A stretch of DNA of 64,000 bases from Gloeopeniophorella convolvens. Lineage: Eukaryota; Basidiomycota; Agaricomycetes; Russulales. The stretch is taken from assembly GCA_022496205.1 (NCBI GenBank), contig WTXD01000095.1, positions 1-64,000 on the forward strand, in the 5' to 3' direction. The notes below the pieces were generated by a model, which saw nothing but the letters and a program-made list of their open reading frames with translations, was not told where the DNA came from and did no database searches. Made by a program: the position numbers and the translations under genes. This document shows, one piece after another, positions 44,706 to 56,205 of the stretch. Numbering within the stretch: the first letter of the stretch is position 1; each line of letters starts with the position of its first letter.

Positions 44706-45552
44706 AGAGGACAAGGAGTTGGGACCAGACAGGTAGTTGCCAGTGCGTTGTACGATGAGAGCAGTAGGACAGATGGGGTACATGTTGGGTTGGAACACAG
44801 CGCCGCCCGGGAACGTAGCGTTAGCGGGCCAGGGGTAGCTCGCGTTGATCTCCGCGACCATGGGGAACTCAGGCCAGTCTGCCAAGCAGTCATGCAGACG
44901 CGGAATGGATAAGTTACGGCGACGTATGGCGTAGAGTTCTAAGTCGATGAGTTGAGTTGAACGAGGCTTGAATCCCATGCTCGCAAAGTGAAGAGCGACG
45001 TCCTTGGCGGTCGCGTTATGTCCGTCGCCAGGATAGTACCGAAGTTGGACACCGTCCGAGTGGCTGGTCGGAGCTACGTTGCAAGAGTATAGAACGCGCT
45101 CATAGTACCCACAGATCGAGAATAGGTCCCAGACCTGCGTCTCGAATGCTGCGCCTAAATTGCGTTGCGCAGTCTGATGCACGGGGTCTAAACCTCCCCG
45201 CAAGTAGTCCAGGTGAGCTTGAATTGCTCTGTTGTCCAGAATTGCGCCAGTGCGGTGCGACACCTCCGAAAGGATGCCACGCGGGGTCTACGTAGGGTGA
45301 TGTCGCAGGTACGTTTGCCATTCGAGCACCGAGACTGGCGGGTTGGTGCAATGGGTGTGGAGTCTGTAGTAGAGTGCGTGTTATTGACCGTGTTACGCAC
45401 TCCCCCTCCCCCTCTGTACGACGTACTAGCATGGTGCGCTTTGTACGCAGGTGGCGTATCGTAGCCCCGAGTACTAGCAGGGGCCGGGGCTGAGCCCACA
45501 AGTGCAGTACGAGCCTGGCGGTACTCGCGTATGAACATAGCCTGAGGCCCCG

Positions 45553-48500
45553 TCAGAGATCGACGCCCGACGAAATCGTCGCGAAGGTCACGGGCGCGAT
45601 TGAGTGCGTTTTCGTCCGTTGCAGTGCAATCGACCAGTCACCTAGCGTCATCCGCGGAGCATATTTGGAATTGCTCCCAGTACGCGGACCTTGCCTCGTT
45701 GGGGGAGCGGGCCTCCGAGTCACGTCGTTGCAAATGCCCGAACGTGCCTTCGTCGCGGTCCGAGACGCGCGCGCTTCCGTTCTTGGGCTTGGGACTCGAC
45801 GTAGTCCCTCGCTCGTGTGATATGAGCTGGCGAGCTCGTTCAACAGCTTGTCCTTCTTCTCGGTCAGAACCTCGACCTCGTAGCCAAGGGCCTTGCACTT
45901 GTCCTCAGCTGTGTTGACTTGGGTCTGGAGCTGCTGGGTCATAGCGTGCGCCTCGTCTCTGCTGCGTACCGCCTCGTTCTTGTCGGCTAGCGCATTCGCA
46001 ACAGTGAGCTCTGCGTCCGCGATGGCTGCCTTAGTGATGTCCTGGGCCTTGGACACTTCGATGGAACGCTTGACGACCTCGCACGCGTTCTGGGCTTGGG
46101 CTTTGGTAATGCCCACTTGCTCGATGGAGTTGAGCCAGTGTTCGCACCCCAGGCAAGCCGGCTGCCAGGACGGATCCGCATCATTGAGGTGAGTGAGGTA
46201 ACTGGCACAGGTAGGGCATGATTCGCTGTGGATGATCAACTTGGTGTCTACATCCCAGCGCCAGAAGTCGTAGGGTGCCGTAATGTCGCGAGCGTCGTGG
46301 GGAATAGAAGAGTCAAGTCCAGCCACGAAGTCAACTGTAGCGCTCGGAGCCCCACCTCTTCCGTTGGGGTCAATGAGAGTGTCGCCTGGGGCGATAGAGA
46401 AAAGTGAGTCGTCCATAGGGGAGTCTGTCATCGCTGACCGGGTAGTATTGCTAGATAGTAGTCTCCAGTGTCGCTTCACCCATCTTATACCATGCACGTT
46501 GCGCGCGCCAGCCTCTTTGACACCTACGCGCATTGTATTCAGTCGCAGGGCTGATGGGTCTTCGGTTGTTGAGTGGGTTTTGTCGCATTCTTCGACAGCG
46601 TGTGCAGAGTGAAAGCGAGGATTTGTTCCCTCGCTTCGCGGTAAATCCTCCCAGTCCGGCACTCCCTGCAGACCCAGATACTCATCCAGAGCTGCCAGGT
46701 CCTTGCAATTTTCGTAGGTTTCCCATGTCTTATCCCCGGCCGGCCATTCTACTTGAAATTCGATCGCGGCGCCCTGTCCATCATCGTCGGTCCATCGGTG
46801 GTTGACGATGGCCTCCACGCGCCATTCCTCTTCCTCAAGTGCGCCGAAATCGTACCAGCGACGCGCTTCGCGATTCGGGAACAGTGCGTCATCATTCGGT
46901 TCGTACTGGCGAAGCAGTGATGCGTGGAACACAGGATGTATCCGCCGTTGCGTCAATTCTGGTGGTAGTTCCAGACGATACGTCGACGTTTCCGGATGCG
47001 CCGACAAGATCTTGAACGGACCCACAAATTTTGGGTTCAGTTTACTGGCGCGTCCACTTGGGAGTTTCAGATTTGCAGTACTCAGGTAAACTTGGTCTCC
47101 AGTGTGGAATGGTTCAACAGTCGTACGTCGTGCGTTCGCATGGTGAGTCTGCCGAACTCGGCTTTCGCGAATTGCGTCCTTGGCGCACTGTACTGCCCAT
47201 TGCGCACGGTGTGCAAATTCTCGTACGCCAGGATATTCCGTCTCGTTTAGCGGCATGGGTAGGAAGCTTGGTGAGTACCCGTAATTGAGTTCAAATGGAG
47301 ACATCCCAGTGCTCGTACTGATGCTGGAGTTTATAGCAAATTCGGTCATGTCAAGTCGATCAATCCAGTCCATTTGATCTGAGGTGACCATGCTGCGCAG
47401 TATTTGCGTGACAGATCGAATCGCTCTTTCTGTGGCGCCATCTGTCTGTGGGTGGAATGAAGTTGACATCAACAGAGTGGTGCCCGCGAGCCTGTGGACC
47501 TCGCGCCAGAACGCCGAAGTGAATCGAACGTCCCGGTCCGAGACTATGGACTTAGGTACGCCATGCAGTCTCACCACTTCCCGGTGGTATATTACCGCAA
47601 GTTCGGCTGCTGAAACGGTAGTTTTTACAGGGACTAGGTGTACCATTGATGTCAAGCGATCAATGATCACCCATAGGAAGTCGTATCCGCGTGATTCAGG
47701 AAATAGACCAGTGAAGTCCATCCCGATGGATTCCCAAGGTCGCGCGGGATAGTGTTAAGACGGACAGTGTCCTGGCGGCTCTGATTAGATTAGATATGGA
47801 CCTAATGATCAAGGACTATCTTATCTTGTGTACATAATGTTCTAGACTTAAGGCTGTGCTCAGCCCCACATTTGTTTCCATGTTCTGGACTATTCTAGGC
47901 ATTCCATGACCCACCTTGTACTCCGGTACCCACTCTTACTCCGTTTCATGTGGGTCTCCTAGGCTTTCTAAGCAGTATTTATCACATGCTATCTGTCGCT
48001 CCTTACTGTATATAAGGACCTCTTTCTTCGCCTTTGTAGCCTCAGTCTTTTGACCTTCTCTGACTGAGGCAAGTACACTTACGCTCCTTTCTACTTTCTT
48101 ATACTTACACTACCTTACAGCGTCACTCTGTGTCCTTCAGGTATTGTTGTAATCAGTCTTTTGACCTTCTCTGACTGAGCGTTGCTCTGTGTCCTTCAGT
48201 TGTCACTTCACCTCTACTGCACTTCAACAGATAGGTAAGTTGTGAAGTGATCCCATAGGCGGTTTATTTGCCGGTTTAGATGTCTGACAGTTTCCGCAGG
48301 TCGTGCAGAATTTTTCAGTGTCCACTCCAAGCTTCGGCCACCAGTACCACCGGCGCAAGTAGTTCGCGGTCTTTCGTTCTCCAAAATGGCCAACCACCTT
48401 GTGCGCCGAGTCAATGATCAATTCGCGTATGCTCCGTTGTTCGTGAAGTCCAGCTGGTATGCATAATAGTCGGCGTCCGACATTCTGTTTCAGCCAAACG

Positions 48501-48720
48501 AATCCATCTTCCATTATGAAATTCGTGTGAGCCTCCGGTTGTTGCAGTATGATCGCAAACAGGGGGTCGGTAGTATATGCGTCACGGATGGTGCCCAGAA
48601 TGGCTGACTTGTTTTTGATAGGAACTTCGGCGGATCGAGGTTTACTCCGCGCACAATCAGGGGTTTCACTCGGGTCTGCATTGGTGAGGGGCATTGCTTT
48701 TTCCCCTGATTTGTTGTCTT
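45553..48720 (-). pseudogene. G2 integrase, chromodomain and coiled-coil tail
   Basis: The zinc-binding N-terminus is at about 48250-48450 (SAHKVVGHFGERKTANYL, then CTTCGNCQTSK, an HHCC module). The catalytic core continues left of the solo LTR: MDFTGLFPESRGYDF (first Asp), PKSIVSDRDVRF (second Asp) and GATERAIRSV (Glu). It is followed by the GPF/Y-like FVGPFKILSAHPETSTY, HPVFHASLL, and a chromodomain at about 46655-46840 (EWRVEAIVNHRW, EFQVEWPAGDKTWE). After it come an acidic linker, SCPTCASYLTH and a coiled coil of about 95 residues (KAQDITKAAIADAELTV, EDKCKALGYEVEVLTEKKDK). The left part is one open frame of 722 codons (45553-47721). Chromodomains guide Gypsy integration to heterochromatin. 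The solo LTR at 47753-48229 splits the integrase. Confidence 0.85.
47753..48229 (+). mobile_element. Solo LTR, family A, copy 7, inside the G2 integrase
   Basis: 477 bp with 5-bp duplication GATAG (47748-47752 and 48230-48234). Its first bases read TGTTAAGACGG, a one-base change from the consensus. Splits the integrase between PMGSLHNLPI and MDFTGLF. Confidence 0.9.
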
Positions 48721-50402
48721 ACGCTTGGGTTCCCTTTTTCTTTGGGTCCCTTGCGTTTGGTCGTACAGTCTGGGCAGCCTCAATGCGTTGCAGTGGATGG
48801 TACTTGTCCTTCTGCTTCCAGCGCAGTTGCATCGCACGAAGGTTCAATTCGGCGGTCCTAGTAAGTCATCGCCTTCCGGATCCAGTTTCGCGTCTACTGA
48901 CACGAACTCAGTATTAGAGCATCGTCTGTACTCGTGTCGTAGTATCGTGAGAAGCAATCGGCGACCTTGTTTCGCTTCCCTTCACATATACAATCTCCAA
49001 GTCGAACTTGGACAGGAATCTACCAGCTACTTGCCGTGGCACAGATCACGCTGCGTCTTGAAGAATTCGAGCGCTTTGTGATCAGTGACCACCGTGAAGT
49101 GTCGCCCAATTAACTTGTCTTCCCATTTTGCCAGTGCTTCCAGTATCGCGATCGTTTCATGCTCAAAGGTGCGGTAGTTCCATTGTGCGTTCGAAACTTC
49201 TTTGACATGAACCAGCAGGTCGACAAGTCTCCCACTCAGTCCTTGTCCATAGACAGCGCCTACGCCCCGTGTAGACGCGTCGCAAATTACCCAATTGGAT
49301 CAGGTTTACTTGCGTCTATCGGACGCAAGACTGGATATTTGCACGCTAACGCTTTGATAGTTTCGAAGCATTTGTTTGAAGCGGTCCCCAATGGAACATA
49401 CGGCCATTTGATGTCAGCATCGATAAGTGTCGTGTACGCTGATATGTCCGGCAAGAAATTCGCCAAGTATTGAACGAGTCCCAAAAATCGCTGTACATCG
49501 TTGTAGTTTTTGGGTTTGGGCCACTGTCTAATTTTCGACATTTTGTCGCTATCAGCGTGAAGTCCTTGTGTCGATCAGGTGTCCCAGACATTCCATCGAT
49601 TTTGAATACAGGTCGCACTTATCTTTACTCAAGAATAGGTGGTTCTCGCGAAGGCGATCAAATACGATCTTCAGGTGCGCTTCGTGTTCTTCTATCGTGA
49701 GTGAGAATATGAATATGTCGTCCAGATAGACGTGAACATAGATCCCGATCGCGTCTTGGAATATCAATGTCATCAGGCGTTGAAATGTATCAGGTGCGTT
49801 ACAGTCTCCTTGTTGCATTACCCAGCTAACAAACGTTCCGAACACTGTTGCAAATGCGGTTTTCCAAATGTCTGCAGGCTTGATCCGAATCTGTTCGTAG
49901 GCGTCGCTCATGTCAATCTTCGACCGATATGGCGCGCGAGCCACATCCATACGTATCTCGTCCTGATCTGGGAACGGCATAACTTCTTGTAAGTGTTATC
50001 GTTTCGTTTTCGCGCGTCTACTACCGTTCGTAATTTTCCAGACTTCTTGGGGATACACATCAATGGAGCCGCTTCAGTTACTGCCTTACGTTCCCACCAG
50101 CCAGCTTGGATGTATCGCTGGAGTTTTTCTAGCAATTGTGGCTTGAGGGCTTCAGCGCAGCATGGTAGATGATAACGGTGCGTCTTATTCTCGTCAATTA
50201 GTGGTATTTTATGATTAATGGCTCGCAGTGGCAGCAGTTCTAATGGTACCGGTTGTGTTAGATCTTGGATCCGATACATCCAATCGTCGCGGAGTCGTTC
50301 TGTGCTTTCGTTCGTGCGTTTTATTTTTCTCGGGTTGTCCTGACTTGCTTCGCCAGACTTGTTAGACCATGCAGGTTCCGCCCGAACGGAACTCGCGGTC
50401 AT
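48721..50402 (-). pseudogene. G2 reverse transcriptase and RNase H
   Basis: The RT starts near 50290 (WMYRIQDLTQPVPLELLPL), has the template-binding segment AAPLMCIPKKSGKLRTVVDAR and, after a 1-bp frameshift near 49985, PFPDQDEIRMD, KIDMSDAYEQIRI and the catalytic motif YVHVYLDDIFIFS. A second shift near 49550 leads to the connection region (KIRQWPKPKNYNDVQRFLGLVQYLANFLP). The RNase H part, 48900-49280, is scattered over frames (VICDASTRGVGAVYGQGLS, RQVAGRFLSKFDLEIVYVKG). It would copy element RNA into DNA; it is inactive here through at least three frameshifts. Confidence 0.8.
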
Positions 50403-50405
50403 GAG

Positions 50406-51409
50406 TCAATCTGACCCCATGCGGTTTGTGTGCAGACGTGGGTGAGTCTCCTTCCCGCGCTTTGCTCGCATTGCGCGCTCCTCCCCCACTGAAACGCACG
50501 GCAGGGTCATATTGCCGATTCGGATTTCGCGCCGTTCAAAGTCAAGTACCACGCCATTCTGAGCCATGAATGGTGTTCCCAGGATCACGTCGTAATGGTC
50601 AATGTTTATGATATCCAGGTACGTTGTAACGTCTCTACCTGCGGCATGGATCCTTGTATTGACACCGTGGTTGATTTTAGACTTGCTACCGACACATCCC
50701 AGTTGCAGTGTTAGTGGCTTCTCAAGTTCGAATGGTTCGAGTCATGCGACGTGCGCTGCATCCGGACTAATGCCATTCGTCGTACTTCCACTATCGAACA
50801 GAGTGTACATCGTTGTGCCCCCAATTGCAATGTTAGCGGCTAGTACGCGTTCTACTGCAACATTACGTTCTGGCTGGGCCTGTGCGTTATCGGCTTCCCT
50901 AGCGCCGCACGGTACGTCCATTGTCCATGGAATTTTCTTCCTTGGGTGGCTTATTTGGCGCACAGGCTTGTCTCCCATGGACATTGCACGGAACTCAACG
51001 TATGTTTCTGCTGCAGTGTCATAAGTGCATCTCAACAATAGGGCCCACTTCGGAGGGGATGCTGCTCAATATGTTCAGTGCGACCTCTGCTATATGCAGC
51101 CCAGCAATTGTTTCCTCGCGCAATAGTGGTGTCCGCATCCAGTGCATTCCCGCGGTACGCAGGGCATCCATCGCGGCTTCAAGAGCATCATTGTACCCGT
51201 GGTTGTATGCCATGAGTGGTTCCGCTCCTAATTGCGCGATGCTGTTGATAAGGCTGTGGTCTCCGTTTGTCCTAGCTTCCTGGTGGTGTCGTAGATACAC
51301 CGCGCAGTCCGCGCATGCTCCTTCGTCATAGGCTACTACAAAATCCTCCTGGACATGCCACGTGTGAGGCTTGGGACTGGAACTGGAGTCGTCCGCCGAT
51401 ACTGCTGTC
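50406..51409 (-). pseudogene. G2 gag/pro region with aspartic protease
   Basis: From the junction at 51409 the frame starts AVSADDSSSSPKPHTWHV and contains CADCAVYLRH, similar to CPTCASYLTH after the chromodomain. The retropepsin follows: TTMYTLFDSGSTTNGIS holds the catalytic DSG, and YDVILGTPFMAQNG the C-terminal ILG motif. A TGA near 50744 (HVA-stop-LEPFEL) probably arose from CGA. A frame overlap at about 51020-51040 separates the two open pieces. It is the direct continuation, in frame, of the gag at 58844-60796 once the G1 insertion is removed. Confidence 0.8.
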
Positions 51410-52113
51410 TGTGGCGGGAGCTCCAACTCCGCACAACACCAGTACGGTCAAAAGGAAGGTTGCTGAGACAACCGGCAAGGCGTTCGCGCAGAGCAGAGTC
51501 TTGCGCCAACCAGAAACACAGGAGCGATCGTCAACTTGACCACCTTTGTGCAAGGCAGCGACGACGGAGTCAAACTGTAGAAGAATCTGGTCCTCAAGAT
51601 TAGAACTGTAGTACTACTACAGAGAGGCTGTTGGCACTCTTACCTGGTCCTCAAGAGGAAAGTCTGAGGACCTAAGTGCGCAACTACATGGGTTTATATA
51701 CTACTAGAGGAGTGCTTACAAAGCTACTCCGCAGCTGCTGACTGAGCGACTTGGTGCTGACTGATGCACCTTACTCACGCTCACTAAGCCAGTTTCCCAC
51801 ACTACGTCATGCTCACTCAGCGATGACATCATGCGCAGCACAATCTAGACTACTGACGTCACCATGACGTCACAACCCAAAGTCCATGGCCTCTAGGCCC
51901 TTCCAGCCCATTCTAACCCTAGTATCCCACGGGACGAGTCACAAGACGAGTCACGTGCCGTCATGTGCAGCTTACGTAAGCCTGCACCTAACGCAAAGGA
52001 AATAATTCCCGTGGAATATGTACTTTTAGCACTTCTTCGATTACTCAGCTAGCAGTGAAGGCTTAAGCCTGCTAGATGGTCCAGGAATCCTTCGAAAAGA
52101 CGCGTCCGTGACA
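51410..52113 (-). mobile_element. 3' LTR of G1
   Basis: 704 bp, TGTGGCGGGAGC to CGTCCGTGACA on the plus strand. Promoter-like TTTATATACTACTAG near 51693 (TATA box on the minus strand). From the CTGGTCCTCAAG block to the end it is almost identical to the other two G1 LTRs; the first 190 bp carry small indels. Confidence 0.9.
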
Positions 52114-52128
52114 TTACCCCCGTCTTCA
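52114..52128 (-). promoter_or_regulatory. Polypurine tract of G1
   Basis: On the minus strand GAAGACGGGGGTAA lies directly before the 3' LTR start TGTCACGG, the expected plus-strand primer. Confidence 0.65.
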
Positions 52129-53896
52129 GGGTCGAGCGTCCACGTCTTCGACATTTGGATCCTGTGTGAACTTGTATGGCGATTGCCATGGCATGGACGC
52201 GTAGGAGATCGCAGCCAACTTGCGAGGCGCGCCCGGATTGCGGCTGTAGAACTCTTGTACAGCTTCCGAGGCATGCTCCAGGTTCTTGGCTGGCTCCCAC
52301 GTGTCTTCGCCTTCACCATACCCCTTCCACCGCACGAGGAATCGGAGTTGATTGCGGAACATCTTTGCGTTGAGAACGCGTTTCACTTCGTACTCTTCTT
52401 CCCTTCCACGACTACTGGTCGGGAGGCGGCGGAGTTAGGCCATTGACTTCATTGCCTTTGTAAGGCGAGAGGCGATCCACATGGAATACGTCGTGGATCT
52501 TGAGGGCAGGGGGGAGATCCAGGCGATAATCTAGATCCGACAGCTTTTCTTTCACAGTGAAAGGGCCGAGTTGCTTCGGGCCCAGCTTCCGTGAAGGCTG
52601 GTGGATCTTGATGTTCTTTGCCTGGAGCCAGACCTTATCTCCGACATTGAAGTCGTGAGGTTTGCGTGTCTGCTCCTTGCCCGTCATGCGCTGCTTACTT
52701 AAGCGAAGCGCAGCCTCTGCGTCCTTACGGACACGCGTCAGCTCTTGCAGACGGTGATCTAAGCGGGGAATGCCGCTTGCTCGTCCTACTGGGATCGTGA
52801 AGTCCGGAGTATACCCATACATGACTTCGAACGGGGTATGGTCGGATGCTGAACTCAATCTAGAGTTCATCACAAATTCCGCAGTAGGAAGATACCGGGT
52901 CCAATCATCCTGGCGTTCATCGACATAGAGCCGGAGGTATTGCTCTACCTCCTGATTCTTGCGCTCTGTCTGGCCATTGGCTTGTGGATGATAGGCGGTT
53001 GTGAAACCGGCATCTATGCCCAACCGTTTGTATACGGCCCGCATTGTCCGCGCTGCGAACTGGGGACCCCGATCTGAGACGATCTTCTTGGGGATCCCGT
53101 GCAACGGGAAGACGTGGTCGAAGTACACGTTTGCGACTCCTTCAGCCGTGATTTCCGTAGTGACGGGGTACAAGTGGACCTGCTTGCTATAGTGGTCCAC
53201 GACCGTCAGAATGGCGTCTTTGCCATCCGACACTGGCAGGGGTCCAATGAGGTCTACCCCAATGGTCTGCCAGGGCCCGTCCGGAATCGGCATAGGTTGA
53301 AGGGAGGCCGGAGGATGGTTATCGATCCGGTACCTCTGACACTTGTCGCATCCTTCGACGTACTTCGATATGAAGGTCGTCATGCGGGGCCACCAGAAGT
53401 GGCGTTGGACGAGCTCGATCGTCCCATTTTTACCGGGATGTCCGGCAGTGACTGAGTCGTGGCATAGTTGTACCACGTCGTGTCTCAGGTCTCTGTCTTT
53501 GGGGACATATAGTTTTCCCTGGTAATAAACTAGGCCGTCTACTTCTTCCCAGAGAAGGGTTCCGTCCGTGAGTGCACGTGGAGCGCTTCGGTCTATAGAC
53601 TTTAGACCGGCGACGATGTCCGCTTCGCGCGCACTTGATTCACGGATACGACCTTCAAGGGAACTGCCTAACGTAAGGCGGAAATGGTCCGCAGCAATAT
53701 TGTGGAAGTGCTTTTTACTTAGCACTTGGATTCCCCGATTATCGTCCTTGTCTTGGACTTCATCGGTAGGGAATCTACTCAGGGGTCTGCCTGCATGGAG
53801 CTTCCTTGTTTGTATTTTACTACAAAGTCGAACCGGCTCAAGAATAGAGCCCAACGTGCTTGTCGTCGGTTCAAGTCGTTTCGTTGTGCCCACCAC
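52126..53896 (-). pseudogene. G1 integrase and chromodomain
   Basis: An open frame of 494 codons (52412-53896) carries the zinc module (HDSVTAGHPGKNGTIELV, EGCDKCQRYR), the catalytic core with GVDLIGPLPVSDGKD, KKIVSDRGPQFAARTM and HPQANGQTERKNQEVEQY (D, D, E), the MNSRLSSASDHTPFEVMYGY segment and the KLGPKQLGPFTVKEK and HDVFHVDRLSPYKG motifs. A frameshift near 52410 separates the chromodomain (52126-52386: EVKRVLNAKMFR-type start, FLVRWKGYGEGEDTWEPAKN). The integrase inserts element DNA and the chromodomain binds histone marks. The core looks intact but the element lacks a continuous pol. Confidence 0.88.
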
Positions 53897-54300
53897 GTGA
53901 TGTTTTTGTGGTCGGTCACTAACTCGAACGGTTCAGGAAGTCCTTCCAGGAAGTGTCGCCAGTCTTCGAGGGCTCGGATGACTCCGAGCATCTCACGGTT
54001 GTAGATCTCGTAATTGCGCTCGGCTTCTGACATTGAGCCGGAGCGATACGCGATCGGATGCCATCGACCATCCTCTAACTTTTGACTGAGTATTCCACCA
54101 ACAGCGTATCCGAGGCGTCGGTTTCAAGGCGGGTAGGTCTGGTTTCATCATAGATGGCCAGGATTGGCTCTTCACAGAACCTAGCCTTGAGGTACTCGAA
54201 CGCGTCACGCTGTGCCGCTTCCCATGTCCAGGGGGTTTCTTCTTTGTGAGGTCGTGAAGAGGACGCGCTATCTTAGCGAAGTCTTTCACAACCGGCGATA
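53779..54300 (-). pseudogene. G1 RNase H domain, frameshifted
   Basis: The RT frame stops at FANFYRRL (54286) where one base must be skipped to continue VKDFAKIARPLHDLTKK. After two more frame changes (near 54220 and 54060) the RNase H end is open: AERNYEIYNREMLGVIRALE, WRHFLEG and ELVTDHKNITWWAQ, then ARWALFLSRFDFVVKYKQG. These are the usual Gypsy RNase H motifs. Confidence 0.8.
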
Positions 54301-56205
54301 GAAGTTTGCGAAGCCGACGAATGCCCGAACGTCTTTCAGGGTCATTGGTGTCGGCCACTCCTTCACCGCATGAACCTTGGCAGGGTCCATGCTCACCTTT
54401 CCGGGGGTGATTACCATCCCGAGGTACTCCATGCGTTCTGAATGGAATTCGCACTTCTCCGGGCGGAGGAAGAGATCATGGTCGCGAAGTCGCTTTAATA
54501 CCTCTCTAACAATGACACGGTGGCTTTCCATGTCTTGTGTATAGATGAGGATATCGTCTAGATAGACGGCGACTTTTCCTTGCGCGATTAGATCGGCGAA
54601 TACCGAGTTCATTAGGGCTTGGAAGGTGGCGGGGCTATTCGACATGCCGAAGAACATGACTTTCGGCTCGAATAGTCCTCGTGACGTAGAGAACGCCGCC
54701 TTCCATTCGTCTCCTTCTTTGATACGAATGTTGTTGTAGCCCCAACGTACATCGAACTTTGTGAAGTACTTTGCTCCTTTGAGCCGATTGATGATGTCCG
54801 AAGCGAGTGGAAGTGGATAGCGATTTTTGATCGTAATCGCATTGAGCTTCTTGTAATCTTGGACCAATCGGAGTTTACCGTCCTTCTTCTTGATAAAGAA
54901 GACAGGCGAGGCCATCGGTGACTTGGATGGCACGATATACCCCTTTTTACTTTGGTCCTCGATAAACTCATCGAGAAGTTTCGCTTCTGGAGGACTCATC
55001 GGATACACCCTCGTTTTCCAGTGCATCTTGGCACCGGGTTCGATATCGATGGTGTGATCCCATGGCTGATGCTCAGGGAGCCGGGAGGATTCTTCCTCGG
55101 AGAAAACTTTCGCGAAGTCGTGGTATTCTTTTGGTACGATCTCTGCGAATGTGCGCTTCTTCTTCTCGCTAGCGGATTTCTCCGCTATTGCTTGCGAGTA
55201 AGTGAAACCTGCGTCACACCACAGTTCGTCCGTAGAATGTTCCAGGACCTTGTTCGCCAGGAACGTCCGCCTTTGCATGCGATTTGCAGCGATGCGGAAG
55301 ACCTGTGGCTCTACTGGATCATTAACACCCTCAGCGGTAGATTCCGCGCTATTGGAGTGAATGTCCATAGTGCCGTTCTTCCAATCGATGCTAGGGTTCA
55401 CATCCCTTAGCCAAGGAAGTCCGAGAATGCATTTCTCAGGACCCAGATCCGTCACGAGGAACTCGACACGTTTGTCGTAGTCGCCAACTTTTAAGGTTAG
55501 GGTGACTTTATGCGTTATGTCACCCGCCTTATTGGCAGTTCCGTCGATGTTTCTGACTAGGATCGGCTTGGCTAGTGGAACTTCTAGCATCCGGCGTTTC
55601 TTCACGTAATGGCGGTCCAGGAACAACGCCGTAGCCCCGGAGTCCACCATAGCTGGTAACGTATCACTACGTCTTTTGCCCAATAACTTTATGTATATAT
55701 GGAAATGGGAAGGATCGGACTTCCCAATTTCCGGAATGGTACACGAATTCAAACTATCTACAGGAATGTTCATCTCTGAGGCCGATGTAGATGGTAGGGG
55801 AGCGGGGTCGAGAGCGGGAATACAATCTGCGCTAGTCGAACTACAAATGTTCACCGAACAGTCCGGTGTGTATGTACCGAGAATGGAAACACTTGGCGCC
55901 ATATGGGCAATGGACGCGGCAATACTCGGCGAGTCGTCCTCCAGCTTAGGGGACTCGCGCTCTAAAAAGACGCCTTCAGCGCCTCTATTTGCTTTAGCAT
56001 CTCCGCCTGCTGTTCCATCAATTTCTTGATGGAGTCCTTTTCGGCGGAGGACTGCTCTTTCTTGGGTGCTGGCGGCGGTGAGGCCGTCGAGCCAGCGGAT
56101 GTGTTTGCGGAGACGTCCGCAGTCTTTATGTCGGCCTTGGGTTTCCCCATGTGCCTGATCATGCAGACCGTGGACCTGTGCCCTGCCTTGCGGCACCAGT
56201 TGCAC
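54286..56205 (-). pseudogene. G1 protease and reverse transcriptase
   Basis: Open frame of 639 codons. After a Ser/Pro-rich linker the retropepsin has PAMVDSGATALFLDRHYV (DSG) and KCILGLPWLRDVNP. The RT follows: KSPMASPVFFIKKKDGKLRL, KYFTKFDVRWGYNNIRIK, AFSTSRGLFEPKVMFFGMSN, PATFQALMN and the catalytic VAVYLDDILIYTQ, ending in the connection segment VRAFVGFANFY. It overlaps the gag frame (55962-56471) in a different frame, so a programmed frameshift between gag and pol is possible. The frame ends early at 54286 by a 1-bp shift. Confidence 0.9.

Larger units (their letters stand above)
43874..45551 (-). pseudogene. G2 3' coding extension: novel domain plus two-fold repeat
   Basis: Downstream of the chromodomain ORF, coding-like sequence continues to the polypurine tract. 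It starts with FVGRRSLTGPQAMFIREYRQ, then a Ser/Thr/Gly-rich linker, then after a frame change about 180 residues I do not recognise (with GAILDNRAIQAHLDYL, FETQVWDLFSICGYYERV, LHFASMGFKPRST and LADWPEFPMVAEINASYPWP). Across the solo LTR (remove 44221-44705 plus one AGAGG) the frame continues NSLSSTRIADTSS. The final 110 residues hold two repeats, each with a NNHL.Q.TVNY core and a VAVNYVAG.DH core, and the stop codon overlaps the LTR start. One in-frame TAG near 45290 is explained by TGG to TAG. Function unknown; no envelope-like signal peptide or membrane segment is visible. Confidence 0.6.
43445..51409 (-). mobile_element. Ty3/Gypsy chromodomain retrotransposon G2, pol half
   Basis: Minus-strand element whose protease, reverse transcriptase, RNase H, integrase and chromodomain run from 51409 down to about 46630, followed by a long extra coding-like region to the polypurine tract at 43879-43892 and the 3' LTR. 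Two family A solo LTRs (44221-44705 and 47753-48229) are inserted. The right edge, 51409, is the junction with the LTR of G1: the G2 sequence is cut here and its gag half lies inverted at 58844-60796. Several stops and 1-bp frameshifts make it inactive. Confidence 0.85.

Noticed and set aside
44621..44893. Minus frame crossing the solo LTR edge
   Set aside because: A chimera of G2 coding sequence and LTR; the genuine G2 frame continues on the far side of the LTR.
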